DNA from: an uncultured Pseudomonadota bacterium | Lineage (GTDB): Bacteria > SAR324 > NAC60-12 | Reading direction: 5' to 3' | Length of the DNA stretch: 8,371 nt | NCBI GenBank assembly: GCA_913056375.1 | Contig: CAJXNF010000102.1 | Span: 1-8,371, forward strand | In this document: positions 1 through 5,866 of the stretch, one piece after another | How the letters are laid out: each line of letters opens with the position of its first letter | Numbering within the stretch: the stretch's first letter is position 1 | Notes under the pieces: model-generated | Seen by the model: the letters and a program-made list of their open reading frames with translations, nothing else | Told to the model about the DNA's origin: nothing | Database searches by the model: none | Program-made: the position numbers and the translations under genes

Positions 1-85
1 TCCCCCCTAATCGACCCGCAGGCAGTGAACTCGGAGAGAAATGTCGCAACTCTTCAGGAATTGCGCAGAGGATCCCAATACGCAT
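1..85 (-). CDS. MTA/SAH nucleosidase-family protein, N-terminal fragment
   Basis: Only the first 28 codons are present; the gene runs off the left edge. The reading begins MRIGILCAIPEEL, which matches the opening beta strand and loop of the PNP/UDP phosphorylase superfamily, in particular 5'-methylthioadenosine/S-adenosylhomocysteine nucleosidase (E. coli MtnN opens MKIGIIGAMEEEV). Glu12 falls at the same number as the active-site Glu12 of E. coli MtnN. Enzymes of this family cleave the glycosidic bond of MTA and SAH in the cytoplasm, which feeds methionine salvage and removes methyltransferase by-product. The ATG lies 9 nt after the stop of the small lipoprotein gene, with a GAG-containing weak ribosome site over that stop, so co-transcription is likely. 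A futalosine hydrolase or another nucleoside phosphorylase relative is possible, because the residues that separate subfamilies lie outside the window. The family call rests on a short motif. Confidence 0.6.
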   Translation of the reverse strand, partial: MRIGILCAIPEELRHFSPSSLPAGRLGG

Positions 86-94
86 TCAAATCAC

Positions 95-220
95 TCAAAA
101 ATACTTTTCACAAACTCTTGGGAAATCGCGCTTAACGCACCAATCGTAGAATCGTCCGCTATGGCAAGATGACAACAACAGGGCGATGAGAAATACGAGC
201 AGCGTATTTCGACCAAACAT
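95..220 (-). CDS. Predicted 41-residue lipoprotein
   Basis: This is a small ORF with a clear type II signal peptide. The n-region is short (MFGRN), the hydrophobic core is TLLVFLIALLL, and the lipobox is LSSC with the acylated cysteine at residue 19. The mature part is only 23 residues, basic and aromatic, with two further cysteines (28 and 37) that could form a disulphide. The product should be lipid-anchored in the envelope; residue +2 is His, not Asp, so outer-membrane sorting is plausible by the enterobacterial rule. The ATG lies 19 nt after the stop of the upstream 83-residue membrane protein gene, and the stop is 9 nt before the nucleosidase-family gene, so all three probably form one transcript. 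No good Shine-Dalgarno is seen. A perfect hairpin sits in codons 4-11. Function is unknown. The main doubt is its small size, and the lipobox and tight spacing are the support. Confidence 0.65.
   Translation of the reverse strand: MFGRNTLLVFLIALLLSSCHSGRFYDWCVKRDFPRVCEKYF
190..210. repeat. Perfect inverted repeat inside the lipoprotein start
   Basis: GAAATACG (190-197), a 5-nt loop, then CGTATTTC (203-210): an 8-bp perfect stem. On the minus strand it begins about 10 nt after the lipoprotein ATG, where an mRNA hairpin could affect ribosome loading. It has no U-tract on either strand, so it is not an intrinsic terminator. It could equally be a by-product of codon choice. Confidence 0.4.
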
Positions 221-239
221 CTCTAGCTCGCTCAATCTA

Positions 240-491
240 TCAAAGCCAGACGTGAGGAGTACCAAAGGTTGCCAGTAGCAATATTAAAGATACCAATAGA
301 GCCAGGCCGATCATCAGGAAGCTGACATAATTGTCGGTCCCGTGACTGACACCAATCTCACCAGCTTCTCTCTTTTTCATCAGTTCACTATCAAATTTCT
401 CACTTTGAGCAATTTCCTTTGCTCGTTCCCGAGCATCGTCTTCAAACTCTTTCTGCAATTCCTGAATGTCTTTTTGGGTCGGGTTAAGCAT
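240..491 (-). CDS. Small C-terminally anchored membrane protein, 83 aa, unknown function
   Basis: I do not recognise a family. The first ~45 residues are strongly charged and predicted helical (an EDDARERAKEIAQSEK-type stretch), so this part is probably a cytoplasmic amphipathic helix or short coiled coil. A single hydrophobic segment, about residues 56-76 (VSFLMIGLALLVSLILLLATF), ends seven residues before the C-terminus, giving a tail-anchor-like layout. I chose the ATG at 491 because GGAG lies five bases upstream. The frame stays open to a GTG at 530, which would add 13 residues but has no ribosome site. It is the first gene of a minus-strand run with the lipoprotein and the nucleosidase-family gene, and it is divergent from the MscK-like channel gene. 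The envelope location and neighbours suggest a membrane-associated accessory role, but this is only inference. Confidence 0.7.
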   Translation of the reverse strand: MLNPTQKDIQELQKEFEDDARERAKEIAQSEKFDSELMKKREAGEIGVSHGTDNYVSFLMIGLALLVSLILLLATFGTPHVWL

Positions 492-496
492 GAATT

Positions 497-500
497 CTCC
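497..500 (-). promoter_or_regulatory. Ribosome binding site deciding the 491 start
   Basis: GGAG on the minus strand lies five bases before the ATG at 491-489. It supports this start over the upstream in-frame GTG at 530-528. Confidence 0.6.
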
Positions 501-704
501 AGAATCAAAAATAGATAAAATGCTGAACACTCAGTTTCTTACCCACAGTTGCTGCAAAAGTCCATCCTCCAGCCCAGGAAGTTTTCGTAGAATGCAAAAT
601 TGGTTGTAATTTTCTTGCTTCTGCCCCAATCTCAGAAGGTTTTCCTGACCTATTACTCTCAGGTCTGGCTCACCAAGACTGAATTCAAATCCTCAAAATC
701 ATAA

Positions 705-3353
705 ATGACGACTCGAACGACAGGCCAGTTGGCCTTTCCCACTGCATGGGTATGTCTTTGGTTATTGATCGGTTTCTTATCAATAGCACCAGCACTCATT
801 AGGGCACAACAAATCTCTGAAACGGAAGAAAACCTCCAGCAGCAATCAAGGCTTCAGGAATCTTTCCAGCAGACTCAAATGACGGAGGATGGCATTGCCA
901 GTCAGCTGAATAGTGAACTCAGTCAAGCGCAGTTGGACACTCAAAGACTGGGACAGCAATTTAGTCTTTATCGATTGCAGGCCTCTACCCTGCGTAACCT
1001 TTTGTTAGTGAGTAGTACGACCATTGATGAGTTGAGCCAGGGAATCGCTCGACAACAGCAGGCTCTTCAAGAGCTTGGAACATCCGTCTCTCAGGGGAAC
1101 CAGTCCATACAACCTCTGGAAGAACGCCAACTTCGTGCACAAGTTCGCCAAGACGTCTATCAACAACAGGTTAACGAGTTGAAAAGCCTGCCTCAGGCCA
1201 GTATTCCCAACTCGCTCCTGACACTCGTTGACGAGATTAGTCTGACGCAACAAAACAACCGAAAAAATCTCGATCAACTACTTACGATCAAAAAAGAGGA
1301 AATTACTCGTCTACAAGCTGCCCGGGATGAGAACAAAGAATTACTGGAACAACTTCAGAGGCGCCTGGAGGAACGCCGTCAAGAAATGCTCTTTGAAAAG
1401 CAGGAGATTTCGCTGGCTAAGCTTGGGCCGACTGAAATCGCCAGTGAGCTAGAACGCTTCCTGCGACTTGTGGGGCGCTGGAGCCAACCTGCAGAAATTC
1501 AATCGGGCATCCTGGGATTGTGGGAAAGCTATCGGTTTTTGCTGGTCACCTTCCCATTCCTATTCGTGATTGGCCTGATCCTCTTGCGAAAAGCCAAGCA
1601 CAACCTCCTAGACTGGCTCAAAGAAACTGATCTGCCCATCTGGCAAAACTGGACCTTACACTTACTGTTACAGTCGCTGATGCCAATCGGCGCAATCAGT
1701 CTATTGTGGGCTTGTGAACAGAGCATGATCCTGGCAAATCTCAATCCATTGCTGGCGCTCTTTCGCAATATGCTGCTGCTATGGATTTTCGTATTCTGGT
1801 GCCTACGAGCACTAGAGCGGTTCGATGATAATAATTTTGTGCCAGTTCGTTTGGCAGCACATCGCCTCCTCCGCTGGGTTCGTAGTCTTGGTTTGAGCTA
1901 TTTGTTATTGCAACAGTTGCTGGGTAGCAACAGTGTGATGCTTCTTATTGGCAGATTAGTGCTTGGTATCGGAGTGCTGGTTTTGAGCGTTGACCTAGGA
2001 CGTCAACTGCGTCGTTGGGTGCAGCTTCAAGATCACTGGCCTGCTCTCAGGCAGACTACCTTGAGCCTGGTCCTGGGTTCACTCCCAACACTAACTATTG
2101 GAGGTGGGTTACTTTTAGAACTAGCGGGCTATTCTTACCTCAGTCTCTACTGGTCAGTTTCTCTGAGCAAGACAGGGATTGTCCTGTTCTGGGGCTTCCT
2201 TTGCTGGAAGTGTCTTCAAGAATGGGATGCCCGTTTGGATGCACAACCCCTCCAAACCGACATACTGGAAGTTGATGTTCAAACCCTGGGACAGCAGTCC
2301 ACCAATTGGCTGATTGGAAGAATCGCTTGGCTGTTCGGAGCGGGATTGATTGGTCTAGGACTTCTGTTGGCCTGGGGTGCAGAAAAAGAAGTGCTCCTGC
2401 ACACTTGGGAGGCAATCCGTCAACCATTGACGGTAGGTGGCCTGGAATTGAGCCTGATCGGCTTTGTCTACGCCTTCTTGATTTTGCTGATCACCCGAGT
2501 GTTTGTGCTCCTTTGGCGCTACTTGTTCAAGCAAAGGCTGATGGCACACAGCCACATCGAAGAGGGCACTCAAGAATCTGTAGCCACTATTGGAGCCTAT
2601 GCCATCTGGGGGATTGGGCTGCTATTCGGCTTGGGAGCTTTGGGGGTGAACAGCGCCTCTCTGGCAGTCGCCTTTGGAGCAGTGGGTATCGGCTTGGGTT
2701 TTGGGTTACAGAATATTTTCAATAATTTTGTCAGTGGGCTGATTCTGCTGTTCGAACGACCGATTCAGGTAGGAAACGTTGTTGAGATCAATGGAATCTG
2801 GGGAGTTGTCAAAAAAATCAACGTTCGCTCAACGTTGGTACAGACCTATGATAATGCCTCATTGATTATACCAAACTCAGAGTTCATCAGTCAGACTGTC
2901 ACAAATTGGTCCTACAAAGATCCACGAGTCCGTCGTACCATCAATATCGGGGTTGCCTATGGAACTGAACCCGAATTGATTCGTAAAGAGATGTTGGCGA
3001 TGGCCCAACAGCATCCAAAAGTCCTCGCTGTACCAGCTCCCGTCGTACATTTTGTAGATTTTGGGGACAGCGCTCTAATGTTTCGGCTATACTATCATAC
3101 GACTTTGGATTTCGGGATGATTTCCGAGACCGAGATTCGGCTCCAGATCGATGAGCGGTTCCGAGAGTTAGGCATTGTCATTCCATTTCCCCAACGAGAT
3201 GTGCACTTCCACGTTGCAGAGTCGACAGAAACTTCACCTGTAGCAAAGCAGATTTCAAATTCCGTCAAGCCATTGGTAGGAATCGGCGAAAGCAAGACGG
3301 ATGACAGCAGAATGACCTTGCTACAGCAACTTTGGAAGGGTCGCCCAAAGTAA
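705..3353 (+). CDS. MscK/KefA-type mechanosensitive channel, 882 aa
   Basis: This is a large member of the MscS family, which opens under membrane tension to release solutes during hypo-osmotic shock. Residues 1-34 form a signal peptide (core WVCLWLLIGFLSIAPALI, likely cleavage after IRA). Residues 35-235 are a Gln/Glu-rich, coiled-coil periplasmic region like that of KefA. From about residue 272 to 682 there are roughly eleven hydrophobic segments. The last carries the Gly/Ala-rich pore helix followed by GFGLQNIFNNFVSGLILLFE and RPIQVGNVVEI (about 657-695), the MscK/MscM-style signature. The beta domain includes IIPNSEF (721-727), and the alpha/beta vestibule ends near residue 838 (FPQRDVHF). 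E. coli MscK is about 1,120 residues, so the periplasmic part is shorter here. The ATG has no clear Shine-Dalgarno, but the signal peptide begins right there. A CULT-domain gene follows 11 nt after the stop. The family call is firm; gating and any ion dependence cannot be read from the sequence. Confidence 0.93.
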   Translation: MTTRTTGQLAFPTAWVCLWLLIGFLSIAPALIRAQQISETEENLQQQSRLQESFQQTQMTEDGIASQLNSELSQAQLDTQRLGQQFSLYRLQASTLRNLLLVSSTTIDELSQGIARQQQALQELGTSVSQGNQSIQPLEERQLRAQVRQDVYQQQVNELKSLPQASIPNSLLTLVDEISLTQQNNRKNLDQLLTIKKEEITRLQAARDENKELLEQLQRRLEERRQEMLFEKQEISLAKLGPTEIASELERFLRLVGRWSQPAEIQSGILGLWESYRFLLVTFPFLFVIGLILLRKAKHNLLDWLKETDLPIWQNWTLHLLLQSLMPIGAISLLWACEQSMILANLNPLLALFRNMLLLWIFVFWCLRALERFDDNNFVPVRLAAHRLLRWVRSLGLSYLLLQQLLGSNSVMLLIGRLVLGIGVLVLSVDLGRQLRRWVQLQDHWPALRQTTLSLVLGSLPTLTIGGGLLLELAGYSYLSLYWSVSLSKTGIVLFWGFLCWKCLQEWDARLDAQPLQTDILEVDVQTLGQQSTNWLIGRIAWLFGAGLIGLGLLLAWGAEKEVLLHTWEAIRQPLTVGGLELSLIGFVYAFLILLITRVFVLLWRYLFKQRLMAHSHIEEGTQESVATIGAYAIWGIGLLFGLGALGVNSASLAVAFGAVGIGLGFGLQNIFNNFVSGLILLFERPIQVGNVVEINGIWGVVKKINVRSTLVQTYDNASLIIPNSEFISQTVTNWSYKDPRVRRTINIGVAYGTEPELIRKEMLAMAQQHPKVLAVPAPVVHFVDFGDSALMFRLYYHTTLDFGMISETEIRLQIDERFRELGIVIPFPQRDVHFHVAESTETSPVAKQISNSVKPLVGIGESKTDDSRMTLLQQLWKGRPK

Positions 3354-3364
3354 ATCAAGTCCCG

Positions 3365-3769
3365 ATGCTCTTCGTACAACCTGGCCTACTGCCAGAAGAA
3401 ACTCAAAAAACAGAAGACAAGCAACAAGAAAAGCCCAGCCCCTCGCGCTATGTTTGTGCCAACTGCCACACTCCAGTCAGTGATGCGAGTTGCCTGCTGG
3501 TGATTCAGGGAGACAGCCCCAATCACTACTTCGCGAATCCGGATGGACTGCTCTTTGAGATTCTTACCTTTAGTTGGTGTCAGAACCTACGAGATGGTTC
3601 CCCCTCAGTATGGAAGGACACCTGGTTTGCTGGCTATGCTTGGACGGTTCAGTATTGCTCAGGTTGTCAAATCCACATGGGCTGGCGTTACGATGGTTCA
3701 ACAGAGCCGACAAGATTCTTCGGAATTGTTCGAGAACGACTTATAGAAATTGAGGAGAAGCCAGACTAG
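3365..3769 (+). CDS. Single-domain CULT (cereblon-like) zinc protein
   Basis: This 134-residue protein is almost entirely one CULT domain, the zinc-bound beta-tent fold of the thalidomide-binding region of cereblon. Numbered from the ATG at 3365, the zinc ligands are CxxC at Cys31/Cys34 and CxxC at Cys98/Cys101. The aromatic cage is Trp87, Trp93 and Trp107, in TWFAGYAWTVQYC and HMGWRY. Spacings between cysteines, tryptophans and the Asn of the ANPDG turn (Asn58) match human residues W380, W386, W400, C391, C394 and N351; only the first-to-second CxxC distance is one residue shorter. Human His378 is replaced by Asp85. Bacterial CULT proteins are known to bind thalidomide and uridine in vitro, but their cellular role is unknown. 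No signal peptide is seen, so it is probably cytoplasmic. An in-frame TTG at 3332 would lengthen it by 11 residues and overlap the channel gene; neither start has a good ribosome site. It is probably co-transcribed with the channel. Confidence 0.9.
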   Translation: MLFVQPGLLPEETQKTEDKQQEKPSPSRYVCANCHTPVSDASCLLVIQGDSPNHYFANPDGLLFEILTFSWCQNLRDGSPSVWKDTWFAGYAWTVQYCSGCQIHMGWRYDGSTEPTRFFGIVRERLIEIEEKPD

Positions 3770-5016
3770 CGGATCAATTCACGAAGATATTCCTGCTGAC
3801 GTGGGGTGGGTGATGCTTCCTGTTGGTTAGCTGATTGAACGGCCTGGCGGTACTCTGGGGAAGCTTGAAATTCATAGTCGAACTTGAGTGGCTTGATGCC
3901 TTTCTCACTCCAATACTGTCCTTCCTGCTGACCTTGAGAGCGGTTTGCCATTCGTTGTCCAGAACGCGCCAGTTGTTGCATCTGTCCTTGCATCTGCTGC
4001 ATGCGTCCTTGCATTTGCTGTAAATATTGTTCGGTCTGTTGCACGAGAGGCATCGCTATTCCGGGTCCGCTTCCAGAACCAAAACCAGGCCCCTGTCCCT
4101 GTCCTTTTCCAGGTTGCTGACCGGGTTGCTGTCCAGACCCCTCCCCGGGTTGCTGACCAGGCTGGTCTCCGGGCTGATTACCTCCTAGCATTTGAGAGGC
4201 TTCTTCGGAAGATTGTTGTGCATTCGCAAGCATCTGGGCCAATTCGTCCATTGAGAGTTGACCATTCGCCATTTTCTCCAGCATTTTCTGCATTTGCTCA
4301 ATCATTTCAGAAATCTGCTGCTGTTGCTGCTGTAAGTCCTGTGGGGTAGGACCTTGACTCATCTGGGAGCTTTGTTGCTGGCGCATCATCTTCTCCAATT
4401 GCTCCCTCAACTTGGACTCCTGACGCAGGGCTTCAGCTAGTTGTTGCTGTAGTTGATTGAACTGTTCCATCATTTCCGAATATTTCTCATCATAGTACTG
4501 AGAGGTACTCTGCTGAAGCTGTTCCTGTTGCTGCTGAAATGCTGAGAGCATCTGGTTGAGTAGTTCTTGTGCTTCTGCTCGCTTGTTTTCTTGGAGGAGT
4601 TGGCGCACTTGTTCCATCAACGACGAGAGTTCCATTTCCTCAGTTGGCTGATTGGACTGTTCCGGAGGAGTGGGAAGGAATTCTGCCATAGCCTGCTGCT
4701 GCTCCAAGAGTTCGGCTAGGCGTTGTTCAAATTCTTCCAGCATTTCCATCACTTCTGACAAGGATTCTGGATTTTCGTCCAACTGCGCGAGCCACTGTTC
4801 AAGTTGCTGAAAATCTGCAAAAATATCATCTGCTTGATTTAATTTGTCTGCAAATTCCTGTTGTTCCAGCAGTTCCTTGAGACGATAGCGCATCTGCCGC
4901 ATTGTATTGTATTCTTCCCCTAGCAGCACCAACTGTGCTTCACTTGGGGCTGATTCCGAGACCGCAAAACTAGGAATCAAGACGACGGGCAGCATCAACA
5001 GGAGACGGAATTTCAT
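3766..5016 (-). CDS. Exported Gln-rich coiled-coil protein, 416 aa, unknown function
   Basis: A Sec signal peptide (MKFRLLLMLPVVLIPSFA, likely cleaved after Ala18) starts the protein, and GGAG five bases before the ATG at 5016 fixes the start. An upstream in-frame TTG at 5052 has no such support. The rest is about one-fifth glutamine. Helical, coiled-coil segments rich in Gln, Glu, Leu and Met cover roughly residues 25-275. A flexible Gly-Pro-Gln linker follows (278-318), then a Met/Gln repeat (QQMQGRMQQMQGQMQQ, about 333-348). A less repetitive, conserved-looking C-terminus with YWSEKGIKPLKFDYEF lies at 368-383, ending in REYLREL-like charged residues. The Gln-rich helices plus GQGQG linker resemble the C-terminal half of DUF4175-type proteins, but this is an impression, not an assignment. 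The product should be periplasmic. It converges on the CULT gene, sharing its stop tetranucleotide, and is divergent from the DUF2007-like operon. Confidence 0.85.
   Translation of the reverse strand: MKFRLLLMLPVVLIPSFAVSESAPSEAQLVLLGEEYNTMRQMRYRLKELLEQQEFADKLNQADDIFADFQQLEQWLAQLDENPESLSEVMEMLEEFEQRLAELLEQQQAMAEFLPTPPEQSNQPTEEMELSSLMEQVRQLLQENKRAEAQELLNQMLSAFQQQQEQLQQSTSQYYDEKYSEMMEQFNQLQQQLAEALRQESKLREQLEKMMRQQQSSQMSQGPTPQDLQQQQQQISEMIEQMQKMLEKMANGQLSMDELAQMLANAQQSSEEASQMLGGNQPGDQPGQQPGEGSGQQPGQQPGKGQGQGPGFGSGSGPGIAMPLVQQTEQYLQQMQGRMQQMQGQMQQLARSGQRMANRSQGQQEGQYWSEKGIKPLKFDYEFQASPEYRQAVQSANQQEASPTPRQQEYLRELIR
4063..4185 (-). repeat. Gly-Pro-Gln repeat tract within the Gln-rich gene
   Basis: Imperfect tandem units encoding DQPG, QQPG and GQGPG are packed into about 41 codons. 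DNA copies of the GGTTGCTG type recur on the plus strand. The tract encodes a disordered linker between the coiled coils and the C-terminal part, and repeat-length change between strains would be unsurprising. Confidence 0.7.
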
Positions 5017-5021
5017 GAAGG

Positions 5022-5025
5022 CTCC
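5022..5025 (-). promoter_or_regulatory. Ribosome binding site deciding the 5016 start
   Basis: GGAG on the minus strand lies five bases before the ATG at 5016-5014, directly ahead of the signal-peptide codons. It rules in this ATG over the in-frame TTG at 5052. Confidence 0.6.
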
Positions 5026-5138
5026 AAAGTCAGGTTGCACAAGAGTTATCAATTTTGGCAGAAATAATTGGCGAATAACAATGAATCTTCCTAGAAATTC
5101 TGCAAATTAGCGAAAATCCGATGATTGATATGCTCGCA

Positions 5139-5175
5139 TTCAAAACCTGTCTTGCCGTTCAAAACCAATTTTGAA
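5139..5175. repeat. Paired TTCAAAACC repeats and a 7-bp hairpin in a divergent spacer
   Basis: TTCAAAACC occurs at 5139-5147 and again at 5158-5166, 19 bp apart start to start, close to two helical turns. The second copy is also the left arm of a perfect inverted repeat: TTCAAAA (5158-5164), loop CCAA, TTTTGAA (5169-5175). The location between divergent genes and the spacing fit an operator. AT-rich sequence can give such patterns by chance. Confidence 0.35.
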
Positions 5176-5185
5176 GCAGGGAATC

Positions 5186-5284
5186 ATGTGGTGGTCTCCT
5201 CAGAAAAGCTCTCATGCTTGGCAGAGTAGTCGGGCATTGTATGAACTTTCTAATTCCATGAACGCAAACCATGCATTCAACTAA
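5186..5284 (+). CDS. Possible 32-residue leader ORF
   Basis: This short ORF starts MWWSPQKSSHAW and has AGG five bases before its ATG, a better ribosome site than that of the following gene. Its stop lies 14 nt inside the start of the DUF2007-like gene in another frame, so ribosomes ending here could restart at the ATG at 5271. I recognise no family and see no signal peptide or membrane segment. It could be a coupling leader peptide, a real microprotein or a chance ORF. The sequence alone cannot decide. Confidence 0.25.
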   Translation: MWWSPQKSSHAWQSSRALYELSNSMNANHAFN

Positions 5285-5849
5285 CTTCTCCCAATTTGGA
5301 AGCAAGCTTTTCGGTGCAACCGCCAAAAAACTTCAGTCATTGAGGGCAAGTCGCTATTGGCCTGACAGCCCAGCCAAGCTCTGGGGCAGCATTGGGGGAG
5401 CTTTTCTGCTGCTGCTGATCATCATGCCTTTTCGGGATTTCCTGAGTTTACTGGTTGTCGTTGGGGCCCTTGCCGGTGCCTTAACTCTTTGGAAACCCTG
5501 GGAGCATACTTTCTTTAATTCACACAACCATCCTGACTCCAAAGTGGTTGACCTTAATTCATATCGGCAGCGCAAACAACAAGCGGAAGAGCCTCCAAAC
5601 GTGGTTCCTGGCCTTCAGTTGGTTCTGGAAACTAATTTTTTACCCCAAGCAGACCTTGTGAAAGCTCTCTTGGAAGAGCATGGCATCCCAGTGAACCTAC
5701 TGAACAGACACAATGCCAGTATTCTAGTGCATCCCCTGGGAAGTCAAACTGTCAAAGTGATGGTTCCTGCATCCGAGCACACCCGTGCCATTCGCCTTCT
5801 TGAGCAAAACGCTCCTCATTCGCCCGACAAGGGGCCAAATATCGCCTGA
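5271..5849 (+). CDS. Membrane protein with C-terminal DUF2007-like domain, 192 aa
   Basis: The N-terminal ~36 residues are basic and lack an export signal. Two hydrophobic segments follow, about residues 38-53 and 57-74, joined by a short MPFRDF turn that suggests a hairpin with both ends in the cytoplasm. After a polar linker, residues 115-179 (LQLVLETNFLPQADLVKALL ... VKVMVPASEHTRAIRLLEQ) match the pattern of DUF2007, a small 'putative signal transducing' fold: a strand, a helix with an AdLvKaLLeehGIPV-type motif, then a VMVPasE strand-helix. DUF2007 proteins have no established reaction. The ATG at 5271 has no clear Shine-Dalgarno; an ATG 30 nt upstream in frame hits a stop, so 5271 is the first usable ATG. 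The RNase gene begins 17 nt downstream, so co-transcription is expected. The domain assignment is by eye and fairly confident; the function is unknown. Confidence 0.8.
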   Translation: MHSTNFSQFGSKLFGATAKKLQSLRASRYWPDSPAKLWGSIGGAFLLLLIIMPFRDFLSLLVVVGALAGALTLWKPWEHTFFNSHNHPDSKVVDLNSYRQRKQQAEEPPNVVPGLQLVLETNFLPQADLVKALLEEHGIPVNLLNRHNASILVHPLGSQTVKVMVPASEHTRAIRLLEQNAPHSPDKGPNIA

Positions 5850-5866
5850 TCCCAAAAATCCTCTTC

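Noticed and set aside
1..135. Plus-strand open frame at the left edge that could be the tail of a gene
   Set aside because: The minus strand carries a recognisable nucleosidase N-terminus (85-1) and a lipobox protein (220-95) over the same bases. The plus frame shows no motif, and a second plus frame is also open by chance.
644..663. CCTGA ... TCAGG inverted repeat upstream of the channel gene
   Set aside because: The arms are only 5 bp with a 10-nt gap, which is expected by chance, and there is no linked promoter element.
2306..2725. 139-codon plus-strand ORF inside the channel gene
   Set aside because: It lies in another frame of a strongly supported MscK-like gene, over its transmembrane region, and has no ribosome site or recognisable domain.
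4063..4185. Short tandem DNA repeats that might suggest a CRISPR-like array or satellite
   Set aside because: The units are imperfect, lack unique spacers and are fully explained by in-frame Gln-Pro-Gly codons.
3945..4349. 134-codon plus-strand ORF antisense to the Gln-rich gene
   Set aside because: Its composition is the antisense image of Gln/Pro/Gly codon repeats on the other strand; it has no start signal or domain.
5055..5083. TTGGCA followed by TAACAA as a promoter for the right-hand operon
   Set aside because: The spacer is 15 bp and the -10 match is poor, so I could not support a promoter call.
5121..5174. 17-codon plus-strand ORF (starts MIDMLAF) in the divergent spacer
   Set aside because: It is very short, has no ribosome site and overlaps the repeat elements.
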